Part shown: positions 1 through 7,120 of the stretch, piece by piece
How the letters are laid out: every line of letters begins with the position of its first letter
Numbering within the stretch: the stretch's first letter is position 1
Assembly: GCF_023746555.1 (NCBI RefSeq)
Contig: NZ_CP098755.1
Span: forward strand, 1,516,001 to 1,580,000
Source: Brevibacillus ruminantium
Lineage (GTDB): Bacteria > Bacillota > Bacilli > Brevibacillales > Brevibacillaceae
Direction: 5' to 3'
DNA: 64,000 bases
Program-made: the position numbers and the translations under genes
Notes under the pieces: model-generated
Databases searched by the model: none
The model's input: only the letters and a program-made list of their open reading frames with translations
Told to the model about the DNA's origin: nothing

Positions 1-594
1 TTAGGTTTAAAAAGCATAGTTCGGATGAAAAAATATCGCTCGTATAAAGGGAAAGTTGGCAAGACAGCACCGAATCTATTGAACCGAGATTTCCATGCAG
101 AAAAGCCAAACGAGAAGTGGGTAACAGATATAACTGAGTTTAAGTTATTTGGTGAAAAGCTCTATTTATCACCAATGTTAGATTTGTATAACGGAGAAAT
201 TATCGCTTATACAGTTGATACAAGACCAAGATATTCTCTTGTGTCTAAAATGTTGGAACAAGCATGTCGACGACTAACCGCTACAGACAGATTGATGATT
301 CACTCGGATCAAGGTTGGCATTACCAGATGAACCAATACCGACAGGTATTGAAAGACAATAACATCACCCAGAGCATGTCGCGAAAAGGAAACTGTTATG
401 ACAACGCTGTGATGGAGAGTTTCTTTGGAACTTTAAAATCGGAATTCTTATATACGCAAGAGTTTGAAAGTGTGGAACAATTTAAACGAGAGTTAGTAAA
501 ATACATCGATTACTATAACAACAAGCGAATCAAGACAAAATTAAAAGGTCTGAGTCCAGTGCAATACCGAACTCAAACCTTACGCACTGCTTAA
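1..594 (+). CDS. IS3-family transposase OrfB (5' end outside window)
   Basis: DDE integrase-type transposase. The reading frame is open from base 1, so the gene starts upstream; an ATG at 25 is internal. The three catalytic acids are visible: Asp in WVTDIT, Asp in HSDQG, and Glu in VMESFFG 35 residues later, the spacing of the rve (retroviral integrase) core. The C-terminal YNNKRI...LSPVQYR block is typical of IS150-group OrfB. What is present is intact and could belong to an active element, but the OrfA/OrfB frameshift region cannot be seen. Confidence 0.9.
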   Translation, partial: LGLKSIVRMKKYRSYKGKVGKTAPNLLNRDFHAEKPNEKWVTDITEFKLFGEKLYLSPMLDLYNGEIIAYTVDTRPRYSLVSKMLEQACRRLTATDRLMIHSDQGWHYQMNQYRQVLKDNNITQSMSRKGNCYDNAVMESFFGTLKSEFLYTQEFESVEQFKRELVKYIDYYNNKRIKTKLKGLSPVQYRTQTLRTA

Positions 595-626
595 TAAAAA
601 CTGTCTAACTTTTTGGGGTCACTTCA
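1..626 (+). mobile_element. IS3-family insertion sequence, 3' part
   Basis: The right end of an IS150/IS3-type element. It contains the end of the transposase frame and then a terminal repeat at about 602-626 (tgtctaactttttggggtca followed by cttca), typical of the right end of IS150-group elements. The left part lies outside the window. The element borders the lipoprotein array that follows. Confidence 0.85.
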
Positions 627-677
627 TTTTGGGGAGCGCGTTTTTTTGAGTGCGCCACGCATGGCGTGGTGCGCAAT

Positions 678-1361
678 CTAATGCTCAAATAACGTAAAAA
701 GCTCTTCTAGCGTTAACTTTCTTACTTCATCCGTTGTTAGAACAGTAAAGATGAAATTTCGGACATCTTGCTCCTCTTTAGTAGTAGTATCGGGTAATAG
801 TTCCCCCTCAGAAGTGTTAAAACGCTGGTTAAATTTTTCAAAGTTCGTGTGAGCCGTCATGGAGACTTTCATGTTCTTTTTCTGTCCGTTTGGTAGTAAA
901 AGTTCATACTGAGCTGTTACCGTTACATTTTCACTATTGTATTCATCAACTGAGATATTTGTTACCGTGTATTCCTGTGCAGGCAGCACACCTTCTTTCA
1001 ATAACTTGAGATACTCCTGGTATTCTGGATGAAGTGTTGAAAGATTCTCTTGCAAATAGTTTTTGTCTTCTGAATCGATATGCCAAGTGATAAAAGAGTA
1101 TCTCTGTAATAAATCTTCTTCTGTTTTCATAGTAAAGAGGGTTGGCCATTCGGATTCCAACTTTTGGATTAAAATGGATAATACTGATTCAGGAGATTTT
1201 ATGCGTTTTATAATTTCGAACTTTTTATTGTAGTCAACCTTCGGAGCTGTCAGGTTAGGTTTCTTTTCCCCCAGGTCGCTGGAGGTTTCAACAGTCTCGG
1301 CAGAACACGCCGTTAAGCCAACGACAAGGGGAATTACTAGAAACAGTTTGCGCACGTTCAT
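678..1361 (-). CDS. putative lipoprotein, array copy 1
   Basis: A 227-residue predicted lipoprotein of unknown function. A short basic N-terminus and hydrophobic stretch lead to the lipobox LTAC at residues 16-19, so Cys19 should be lipidated after export. The start at 1361 is chosen over an upstream ATG because GGGAGG lies just upstream of it. The mature part has no motif I recognise. This copy differs from its paralogues mainly at residues around HIDSEDK and in the tail segment after TSEGELLPD. It is the last gene of the array, next to the IS3 end. Confidence 0.75.
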   Translation of the reverse strand: MNVRKLFLVIPLVVGLTACSAETVETSSDLGEKKPNLTAPKVDYNKKFEIIKRIKSPESVLSILIQKLESEWPTLFTMKTEEDLLQRYSFITWHIDSEDKNYLQENLSTLHPEYQEYLKLLKEGVLPAQEYTVTNISVDEYNSENVTVTAQYELLLPNGQKKNMKVSMTAHTNFEKFNQRFNTSEGELLPDTTTKEEQDVRNFIFTVLTTDEVRKLTLEELFTLFEH

Positions 1362-1422
1362 AATAATCAACCTCCCTGGAATAGGAATAGCGAACCTCAT
1401 ACGGCTCGCCATCACAAAGTTA

Positions 1423-1612
1423 TTAGGATTTTTTCCTTCTCTTAGCTTTTTCCTTTGCTTTTTCCTCTGCTATTTCGAAGATTTTCTCAACTTCATTATC
1501 ATAGTCTACACACATGTCCATTTTTCATTTTCTTCTACATCGTTACTTGACGTAAGGGCAAAGAAAGAAATTTCGGCCAAAAATAAACTGGGTTAATCGT
1601 TTCTTCCACACC
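1423..1612 (-). pseudogene. M23 peptidase remnant (C-terminal stub), copy 1
   Basis: Minus-strand sequence matching only the C-terminal part of the M23 protein encoded at 3343-4185: it begins around ETINP and ends in the Lys/Arg-rich tail just before the lipoprotein gene. About 150 bases are missing inside, joining DYDN directly to EVEKIF. An extra T near 1527 also shifts the frame. No catalytic residue is left. Confidence 0.7.
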
Positions 1613-1642
1613 CGCATGGCGATTAACCAGGCGGTGCGCAAT

Positions 1643-2326
1643 CTAATGCTCAAATAACGTAAAAAGCTCTTCAAGCGTTAATTTTCTTATTTCATCCGTT
1701 GTTAGAACAGAAAAGATAAAGTTTTCGACATCTTCCTGCTCCTTGTTATCAGGATCGGGTAATGGTTTCCCCTCAGAAGTGTTAAAACGCTCGTTAAATT
1801 TCTCAAAGTTCGTGTCAGCCGTCATGGAGACTTTCATATTCTTTTTCTGTCCGTTTGATAGTAAAAGTTCATACTGAGCTGTTACCGTTACATTTTCACT
1901 ATTGTATTCATCAACTGAGATATTTGTTACCGTGTATTCCTGTGCAGGCAGCACACCTTCTTTCAATAACTTGAGATACTCCTGGTATTCTGGATGAAGT
2001 GTTGAAAGATTCTCTTGCAAATAGTTTTTGTCTTCTGAATAGATATGCCAAGTGATAAAAGAGTATCTCTGTAATAAATCTTCTTCTGTTTTCATAGTAA
2101 AGAGGGTTGGCCATTCTAATTCCAGCTTTTGGATTAAAATGGACAATACTGATTCAGGAGATTTTATGCGTTTTATAATTTTGTACTTTTTATTGTAGTC
2201 AACCTTCGGAGCTGTCAGGTTAGGTTTCTTTTCCCCCAAGTCGCTGGAGGTTTCAACAGTCTCGGCAGAACAAGCCGTTAAGCCAACAACAAGGGTAATT
2301 ACTAGAAACAGTTTGCGAACGTTCAT
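1643..2326 (-). CDS. putative lipoprotein, array copy 2
   Basis: A 227-residue paralogue of the lipoprotein at 678-1361, with the same lipobox and start context (GGGAGG before the ATG at 2326). Differences include HIYSEDK in place of HIDSEDK and a different acidic tail (DNKEQEDVENF). The variation is concentrated near the C-terminus, while the central segment around HPEYQEYLKLL is invariant. It lies 965 bases from copy 1, so the two arose by tandem duplication. Function unknown. Confidence 0.75.
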   Translation of the reverse strand: MNVRKLFLVITLVVGLTACSAETVETSSDLGEKKPNLTAPKVDYNKKYKIIKRIKSPESVLSILIQKLELEWPTLFTMKTEEDLLQRYSFITWHIYSEDKNYLQENLSTLHPEYQEYLKLLKEGVLPAQEYTVTNISVDEYNSENVTVTAQYELLLSNGQKKNMKVSMTADTNFEKFNERFNTSEGKPLPDPDNKEQEDVENFIFSVLTTDEIRKLTLEELFTLFEH

Positions 2327-2387
2327 AATAATCAACCTCCCTGGAATAGGAATAGCGAACCTCATACGGCTCGCCATCACAAAGTTA

Positions 2388-2567
2388 TTAGGATTTTTTC
2401 TTCTTCTTAGCTTTTTTCTCTGCTATTTCGAAGATTTTCTCAACTTCATTATCATAGTCTCTACACACTTGTCCATTTTCATTTTCTTCTACATCGTTAC
2501 TTGACGCAAAGTCGAAGGAAGAAAGAAATTTCGGCCAAAAATAAACTGGATTAATGGTTTCTACCAT
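2388..2567 (-). pseudogene. M23 peptidase remnant (C-terminal stub), copy 2
   Basis: An open frame of 59 codons starting with ATG-GTA-GAA and covering only ETINPVYFWP to the lysine-rich tail of the M23 protein. It carries the same internal deletion as the stub at 1423-1612 (DYDN joined to EVEKIF). The signal peptide and peptidase domain are absent, so even if translated it would be a cytoplasmic fragment. Confidence 0.7.
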
Positions 2568-2600
2568 ACTCGCATGGCGATTAACCAGGCGGTACGCAAT

Positions 2601-3284
2601 CTAATGCTCAAATAACGTAAAAAGATCATCTAACGTTAATTTTCTTATTTCATCCGTTGTTAGGACAGTAAAGATGAAATTTCGGACATCTTGCTCCTCT
2701 TTAGTAGCAGTATCGGGTAATAGCTCCCCCTCAGAAGTGTTAAAACGCTGGTTAAAGTTTTCAAAGTTCGTGTCAGCCGTCATGGAGACTTTCATATTCT
2801 TTTTCTGTCCGTTTGGTAGTAAAAGTTCATACTGAGCTGTTACCGTTACATTTTCACTATTGTATTCATCAACTGAGATATTTGTTACCGTGTATTCCTG
2901 TGCAGGCAGCACACCTTCTTTCAATAACTTGAGATACTCCTGGTATTCTGGATGAAGTGTTGAAAGATTCTCCTGCAAACGGTTTTTAGCTTCTGAATCG
3001 ATGTGCCAAGTGATAAAAGAGTATCTCTGTAATAAATCTTCTTCTGTTTTCATAGTAAAGAGTGTTGGCCATTCAGATTCCAGCTTTTGGATTAAAATGG
3101 ACAATACTGATTCAGGAGATTTTATGCGTTTTATAATTTTGTACTTTTTATTGTAGTCAACCTTCGGAGCTGTCAGGTTAAGTTTCTTTTCCCCCAAGTC
3201 GCTGGAGGTTTCAACAGTCTCGGCAGAACAAGCCGTTAAGCCAACGACAAGGGTAATTACTAGAAACAGTTTGCGCACGTTCAT
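2601..3284 (-). CDS. putative lipoprotein, array copy 3
   Basis: A 227-residue paralogue with the lipobox LTAC at residues 16-19 and the same ribosome site. It lies directly downstream of the only intact M23 peptidase gene (stop at 3343), with 58 bases between them, so the pair is probably co-transcribed. This M23-then-lipoprotein order is probably the ancestral cassette. A lipoprotein paired with an exported wall hydrolase could regulate it or protect against it, but no sequence feature proves that. Confidence 0.75.
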   Translation of the reverse strand: MNVRKLFLVITLVVGLTACSAETVETSSDLGEKKLNLTAPKVDYNKKYKIIKRIKSPESVLSILIQKLESEWPTLFTMKTEEDLLQRYSFITWHIDSEAKNRLQENLSTLHPEYQEYLKLLKEGVLPAQEYTVTNISVDEYNSENVTVTAQYELLLPNGQKKNMKVSMTADTNFENFNQRFNTSEGELLPDTATKEEQDVRNFIFTVLTTDEIRKLTLDDLFTLFEH

Positions 3285-3342
3285 AATAATCAACCTCCCT
3301 GGAATAGGAATAGCGAACCTCATACGGCTCGCCATCACAAAG

Positions 3343-4185
3343 TTATTGGGATTTTTTCTTCTTCTTAGCTTTTTCCTTAGCTTTTTCCTCTGCTATTTCG
3401 AAGATTTTCTCAACTTCATCATCGGAAATATTAAAATCACTTTTCAATTTCGTTACTGTTCGATCCGAGACATCGAGGGAATCGAACCAATTATCAAACT
3501 CTTTTTCGCCAACATAATCGATAAGAATTTGATCGAAGAAGAAATCAGGGTTATCAAAGTCTTCAGGCTCATGACAAATTTCATTTTCTTCTACATCGTT
3601 ACTTGATGAAAGGGTGAAGGAATCAATAAATCTCGGCCAAAAATAAGCAGGGTTTATCGTTTCTTCCTTACGATCATTAAAAATAGGATATTCACTCTCC
3701 GCTTCATTTATATCAAAATGCAAATGGTACGGGACACCACCAGTGTTTCCGGAGGTTGCAATTTTATCTCCTTCATACACAGTATCGTTTTTTCTTACCA
3801 ATAAGGAATTTTCTTCTAAATGGAGATAACGTGTATAAAGTGGTGTACCGTCTATAGCAGTATCATCATGTGCAATTATAATCACTTGTGTCCCATCCCT
3901 AAATTCACCCGACTTAACAACTTTACCATCTGCTACAGCATACACTGGCTTCTGTTTCACACTAATATCTATTCCTACATGATAGGGATTCCTTTCACCT
4001 TTCCTCGGTACCCCGTATTTACTGCTGATAGTACGAGATCCAGTTCCACTTGTTGGCCAGGTCCATCCATAATTTTTGTAAATGTTATCTGGATCTCCAA
4101 GTGGTTTTAGTTCTTCTGCACTTACAATTCCAGTCATTCCAAGAGACAGCACTACTGCGGCTAAACCAATTTTTAATTTTCTCAC
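3343..4185 (-). CDS. secreted M23 (LytM-type) metallopeptidase
   Basis: A 280-residue exported peptidase of the M23/LytM family, which cuts peptidoglycan cross-bridges. A signal peptide covers about residues 1-24. The domain from about 40 to 160 has the zinc motifs HVGID and HLHFDI. The C-terminal ~110 residues are acidic, of unknown function, and end in a Lys-rich tail. The start is a GTG at 4185 with GGGGAGG five bases upstream. A near-consensus promoter lies at 4220-4248. It is the only array copy with an intact catalytic domain and is followed by lipoprotein copy 3. Confidence 0.88.
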   Translation of the reverse strand: MRKLKIGLAAVVLSLGMTGIVSAEELKPLGDPDNIYKNYGWTWPTSGTGSRTISSKYGVPRKGERNPYHVGIDISVKQKPVYAVADGKVVKSGEFRDGTQVIIIAHDDTAIDGTPLYTRYLHLEENSLLVRKNDTVYEGDKIATSGNTGGVPYHLHFDINEAESEYPIFNDRKEETINPAYFWPRFIDSFTLSSSNDVEENEICHEPEDFDNPDFFFDQILIDYVGEKEFDNWFDSLDVSDRTVTKLKSDFNISDDEVEKIFEIAEEKAKEKAKKKKKSQ

Positions 4186-4219
4186 ATTTTCCTCCCCTTC
4201 ATATTAGAACATTACTAAT

Positions 4220-4248
4220 ATCATATATTCATCATAATTGGTTGTCAA
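4220..4248 (-). promoter_or_regulatory. sigma-A promoter of the M23 gene
   Basis: On the minus strand, a perfect -35 TTGACA (4243-4248) is followed after exactly 17 bases by TATGAT (4220-4225). The start codon of the M23 peptidase is 35 bases downstream. The corresponding site before the deleted paralogue at 6303-6752 reads TCAAAA and TATGAC, so that copy has a weakened promoter. Confidence 0.7.
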
Positions 4249-4308
4249 TTGAAAAATAACCATTTTTTTCAATTTTATTACGCGCAATCTTTTACGGATT
4301 CGCATGAT

Positions 4309-4324
4309 CTACTGGAAACAGTAG
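4309..4324. repeat. perfect hairpin ctactg-gaaa-cagtag
   Basis: A perfect 6-bp stem with a GAAA loop, about 125 bases upstream of the M23 start. The same hairpin and about 100 bases around it recur at 6881-6896 upstream of the deleted M23 paralogue. It is therefore part of the duplicated cassette. Its role is unknown. Confidence 0.45.
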
Positions 4325-4501
4325 AAACGAGTGACAACGAAGTTCGAAAGGTTGAAATCGCTCGGAATCCAAGAACATGTGAATGCTAACCTAATTATTG
4401 ACCACCTAGCATCATGACGCTCATAAAAAAGTTGACCACCTGAGCAACTCTTTCCGATATCTTGAATGTTGACGAGACAACAAGATATGGGGGGAAAGGA
4501 A

Positions 4502-4600
4502 ATGCTTCAGATGGCTAATTATGAGTTTATCAGGAAACAGCACTTCGTGCTAGGAAAGTCGATTCGCCAAATTTCCAGAGAGACAGGATATTCTTTATAG
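4502..4600 (+). pseudogene. istA N-terminal fragment
   Basis: The first 32 codons of an IS21-type IstA transposase, ending at a stop. The segment NYEFIRKQHFVLGKSIRQIS is the N-terminal helix-turn-helix region of this family. The whole DDE catalytic domain (several hundred residues) is missing, so no transposase is made. Confidence 0.75.
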
Positions 4601-4665
4601 AATTTCTTGATTGCGGGCAAGCGTAGACGTTTTGCATAGGCTTCAAGTAAAAATGTTGTACTCAA
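4588..4665 (-). pseudogene. istB N-terminal fragment in inverted orientation
   Basis: On the minus strand, AAGGAGTG (4673-4680) precedes a TTG start at 4665 and a frame reading STTFLLEAYAKRLRLPAIKK, which resembles the beginning of IstB proteins. The istB body at 4711-5421 lies on the plus strand and lacks this beginning. The simplest reading is an internal inversion with deletions, whose junction overlaps the istA fragment near 4588-4600. Confidence 0.6.
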
Positions 4666-4710
4666 TGAACCACACTCCTTTTTTGCAGCAAGTCATTGTA
4701 TTGAGTAAGA

Positions 4711-5421
4711 TTGGGGGACTTTACTCGGATAAGGGGGACATGGCTGACAGAAATGGCTCATGATGCGATGGAGCGTCAAATACCTTACGAAGACTTTCTC
4801 TTGGCTCTTTTGAAGCAGGAGCTTATGCAAAGAGATGCAAATCAAATTGCATCCCGCACCAAGCAGGCAAAGTTCCCTACGATTAAAACCATGGACCAAT
4901 ATGACTTTTCAGTCATGCCAGCCCTAAATAAACCGAAGGTTCTCCAGCTTTCTCGTTGCGAGTATATCGAGAAAGCTGAGAATGTAATCTTTATTGGGAA
5001 TTCAGGTACTGGGAAAACACATTTATCGATTTCCCTTGGGATGGAGGCTTGCCGTCACGGTTACACCGTTCAATTCTGGACAGCAGCTAAGCTGTGTAAT
5101 GAACTGATGGAAGCTCAATCAGAGAAGCGCTTGCTTCAATTGGAGAAACAGTGGTTAAAAGTCGATCTAGCCATTCTTGATGAGGTAGGGTTTGTTCCTC
5201 TAAGTAAGTCGGGAGCAGAGCTACTCTTTCAGTTCTGCGCTGCCCGATATGAAAAGGGAAGCATGATCCTTACGAGCAATTTAGACTTCGCTAACTGGAC
5301 TCAGGTGTTCAAGGATGAACAAATGACAGCTGCATTAGTGGATCGACTTACCCACCGGGCACACATCTTTGCGATGAATGGCGACAGTTACCGGTTTAAG
5401 CAAAGCTTGAAGCAATCGTGA
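4711..5421 (+). pseudogene. istB: truncated IS21-type IstB ATPase
   Basis: AAA+ helper ATPase of IS21 transposition, related to DnaC. Walker A is GNSGTGKTH and Walker B is LAILDEVGF, and the C-terminal part through RLTHRAHIFAMNGDSYRFK is complete. The N-terminal ~25 residues are replaced by unrelated sequence: authentic IstB sequence begins around LTEMAHDAMERQIPYEDF. No good ribosome site precedes the TTG at 4711. The G-rich direct repeats before it (gggggactttact, gggggacatgg) look like an end fragment of another element. Probably non-functional. Confidence 0.75.
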
Positions 5422-5551
5422 TCATGAAAAAGTTACCCACCCGTCGGGTGGTAATAATTTTGCCATGGTGGTCAATTTTTTGATGAGCACGGTGGTCAAC
5501 ATTTTGATTGACATTCACACCCGCATGGCGATTAACCAGGCGATGCGCAAT

Positions 5552-6235
5552 CTAATGCTCAAATAACGTAAAAAGCTCTTCTAGCGTTAATTTTCTTATT
5601 TCATCAGTTGTTAGAACAGAAAAAATGAAATCTTGGAAATTATCCTGCTCTTTATTAACAGGATCGGGTAGTAGTTCCCCCTCAGAAGTGTTAAAACGCT
5701 GGTTAAAATTTCTAAAGTTCGTGTCAGCCGTCATGGAAACTTTCATATTCTTTTTCTGTCCGTTTGATAGTAAAAGTTCATACTGAGCTGTTACCGTTAC
5801 ATTTTCACTATTGTATTCATCAACTGAGATATTTGTTACCGTGTATTCCTGTGCAGGCAGCACACCTTCTTTCAATAACTTGAGATACTCCTGGTATTCT
5901 GGATGAAGTGTTGAAAGATTCTCCTGCAAATAGTTTTTAGCTTCTGAATCGATATGCCAAGTGATAAAAGAGTATCTCTGTAATAAATCTTCTTCTGTTT
6001 TCATGGTAAAGAGGGTTGGCCATTCGAATTCCATTTTTTGGATTAAAATGGATAATGCTGTTTCAGGAGATTTTATGCGTTCTATAATTTCGAACTTTTT
6101 ATTGTAGTCAACCTTCGAAGCTGTCAGGTTAGGTTTCTTATCCCCCAAGTCGCTGGAGGTTTCAACAGTCTCGGCAGAACACGCCGTTAAGCCAGCGACA
6201 AGGGTAATTACTAGAAACAGTTTGCGCACGTTCAT
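5552..6235 (-). CDS. putative lipoprotein, array copy 4
   Basis: The most diverged of the four paralogues but still 227 residues with lipobox LTAC. The start at 6235 has GGGAGG upstream. The leader before it carries one extra ggaata hexamer (three instead of two) compared with the other copies. Residue differences cluster at the C-terminus (VNKEQDNFQDF). It follows the catalytic-domain-less M23 gene by 67 bases and is separated from the other copies by the IS21-type element. Confidence 0.75.
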   Translation of the reverse strand: MNVRKLFLVITLVAGLTACSAETVETSSDLGDKKPNLTASKVDYNKKFEIIERIKSPETALSILIQKMEFEWPTLFTMKTEEDLLQRYSFITWHIDSEAKNYLQENLSTLHPEYQEYLKLLKEGVLPAQEYTVTNISVDEYNSENVTVTAQYELLLSNGQKKNMKVSMTADTNFRNFNQRFNTSEGELLPDPVNKEQDNFQDFIFSVLTTDEIRKLTLEELFTLFEH

Positions 6236-6302
6236 AATAATCAACCTCCCTGGAATAGGAATAGGAATAGCGAACCTCATTCGGCTCGCCATCACAAAGT
6301 TA

Positions 6303-6752
6303 TTAGGATTTTTTCCTTCTCTTAGCTTTTTCCTTTGCTTTTTCCTCTGCTATTTCGAAGATTTTCTCAACTTCCTCATCGGAAATATTAAAATCACTTT
6401 TCAATTTCGTTACTGTTCGTTCCGATATATCAAGGGAATAGAACCACTTATCAAACTCTTTTTCGCCAACATAATCGATAAGAATTTGATCGAAGAAGAA
6501 ATCAGGATTATCATAGTCTATACACACATGTACATGTACATTTTCATTTTCTTCTACATCGTTACTTGACGAAAGGGCGAAGGATGAAGGAAATTTCGGC
6601 CAAAAATAAACTGGGTTAATCGTTTCTTCCACACGATCATCTTTGTAAATGTTATCCGGGTCTGAAAGTGGTTTTACTTCTTCCGTACTTACGATTCCAG
6701 TCATTCCGAGAGACAGCACTACTGCGGCTAAACTAATTTTTCGTTTTCTCAC
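6303..6752 (-). CDS. M23-paralogue lacking the peptidase domain
   Basis: A 149-residue exported protein that matches the M23 protein at 3343-4185 at both ends but lacks the whole metallopeptidase domain. After the signal peptide and DPDNIYK it jumps to DDRVEETINPVYFWP, removing about 130 residues in frame, including both zinc motifs. The acidic C-terminal domain and basic tail are kept. The start is a GTG at 6752 with GGAGGGG four bases upstream. The promoter has decayed relative to the intact copy. It may be a relic, or an inhibitor or targeting module; the frame is fully open. Confidence 0.7.
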   Translation of the reverse strand: MRKRKISLAAVVLSLGMTGIVSTEEVKPLSDPDNIYKDDRVEETINPVYFWPKFPSSFALSSSNDVEENENVHVHVCIDYDNPDFFFDQILIDYVGEKEFDKWFYSLDISERTVTKLKSDFNISDEEVEKIFEIAEEKAKEKAKRRKKS

Positions 6753-6785
6753 ATTTCCCCTCCTTGCTTTTTTATAAGACCACAT

Positions 6786-7120
6786 CTAATTGTCATATAT
6801 TCATCTTAATTGGTTTTTGATTGAATTTAAACCAATTTTTTCAATTTCGTTACGCACGATCCTTTACGGATTCGCATGATCTACTGGAAACAGTAGAAAC
6901 GAGTGACAACGAAGTTCGAAAGGTTGAAATCGCTCGGAATCCAAGAACAGAAGGCATGAAAATACGCAAATACAAGAAAGAGCTACTGGAGAACCTCCAA
7001 TAGCTCTATCCTCTCAAACTCCTTCGGAAATAACGCCATAAAAGAACTATCCGATCCTGCTCTGTTAGAAAACATGCCGAATTGTTTGGACAGCAAATTC
7101 CGGTTACGTGCTTGTCCAGC
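6786..7120. other. gene-free stretch with duplicated cassette leader
   Basis: The first ~160 bases repeat the leader of the M23 gene, including the hairpin at 6881-6896. A plus-strand open frame at 6821-7003 (60 codons) has no ribosome site and no family I recognise. From about 7004 to 7120 I see nothing I can name. The base composition changes near 7100 from AT-rich to the GC-richer host pattern, so this is probably the edge of the acquired region. Confidence 0.4.

Larger units (their letters stand above)
4378..5519 (+). mobile_element. degenerate IS21-family element, ends intact
   Basis: The outer ends are inverted repeats: TGTGAATG...TTGACCACC at 4378-4406 and GGTGGTCAA...CATTCACA ending at 5519. 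Further subterminal copies of ttgaccacct / ggtggtcaa lie at about 4431 and 5468, as is usual for IS21-type transposase sites. At 1142 bp it is about half the usual length: istA is cut to 32 codons and istB has lost its N-terminus. No target duplication is visible. The left flank matches the M23 upstream region and the right flank matches a cassette junction, so rearrangement followed or accompanied insertion. Confidence 0.8.
665..6302 (-). repeat. tandem array of M23 peptidase/lipoprotein cassettes
   Basis: Four lipoprotein genes at 678, 1643, 2601 and 5552 are near-identical. The first three lie exactly 965 and 958 bases apart, so this is a direct tandem repeat of about 0.96 kb. Each is preceded on the minus strand by a complete or deleted M23 peptidase gene. 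The unit junctions share the sequence cgcatggcgattaaccaggc (near 1615, 2572 and 5522). An IS21-type element separates copies 3 and 4. The region is visibly more AT-rich than the rest of the window. Confidence 0.85.

Noticed and set aside
640..672. Hairpin tgcgccacgcatggcgtggt as terminator of the lipoprotein array
   Set aside because: On the minus strand it is followed by A residues, not T, so it does not read as a terminator in the direction of the array.
4371..5530. Target-site duplication of the IS21-type element
   Set aside because: The flanks caagaaca and cccgcatg do not match.
6821..7003. 60-codon plus-strand frame in the cassette leader
   Set aside because: No ribosome site, no family, and half of it is duplicated leader DNA shared with 4262-4377.
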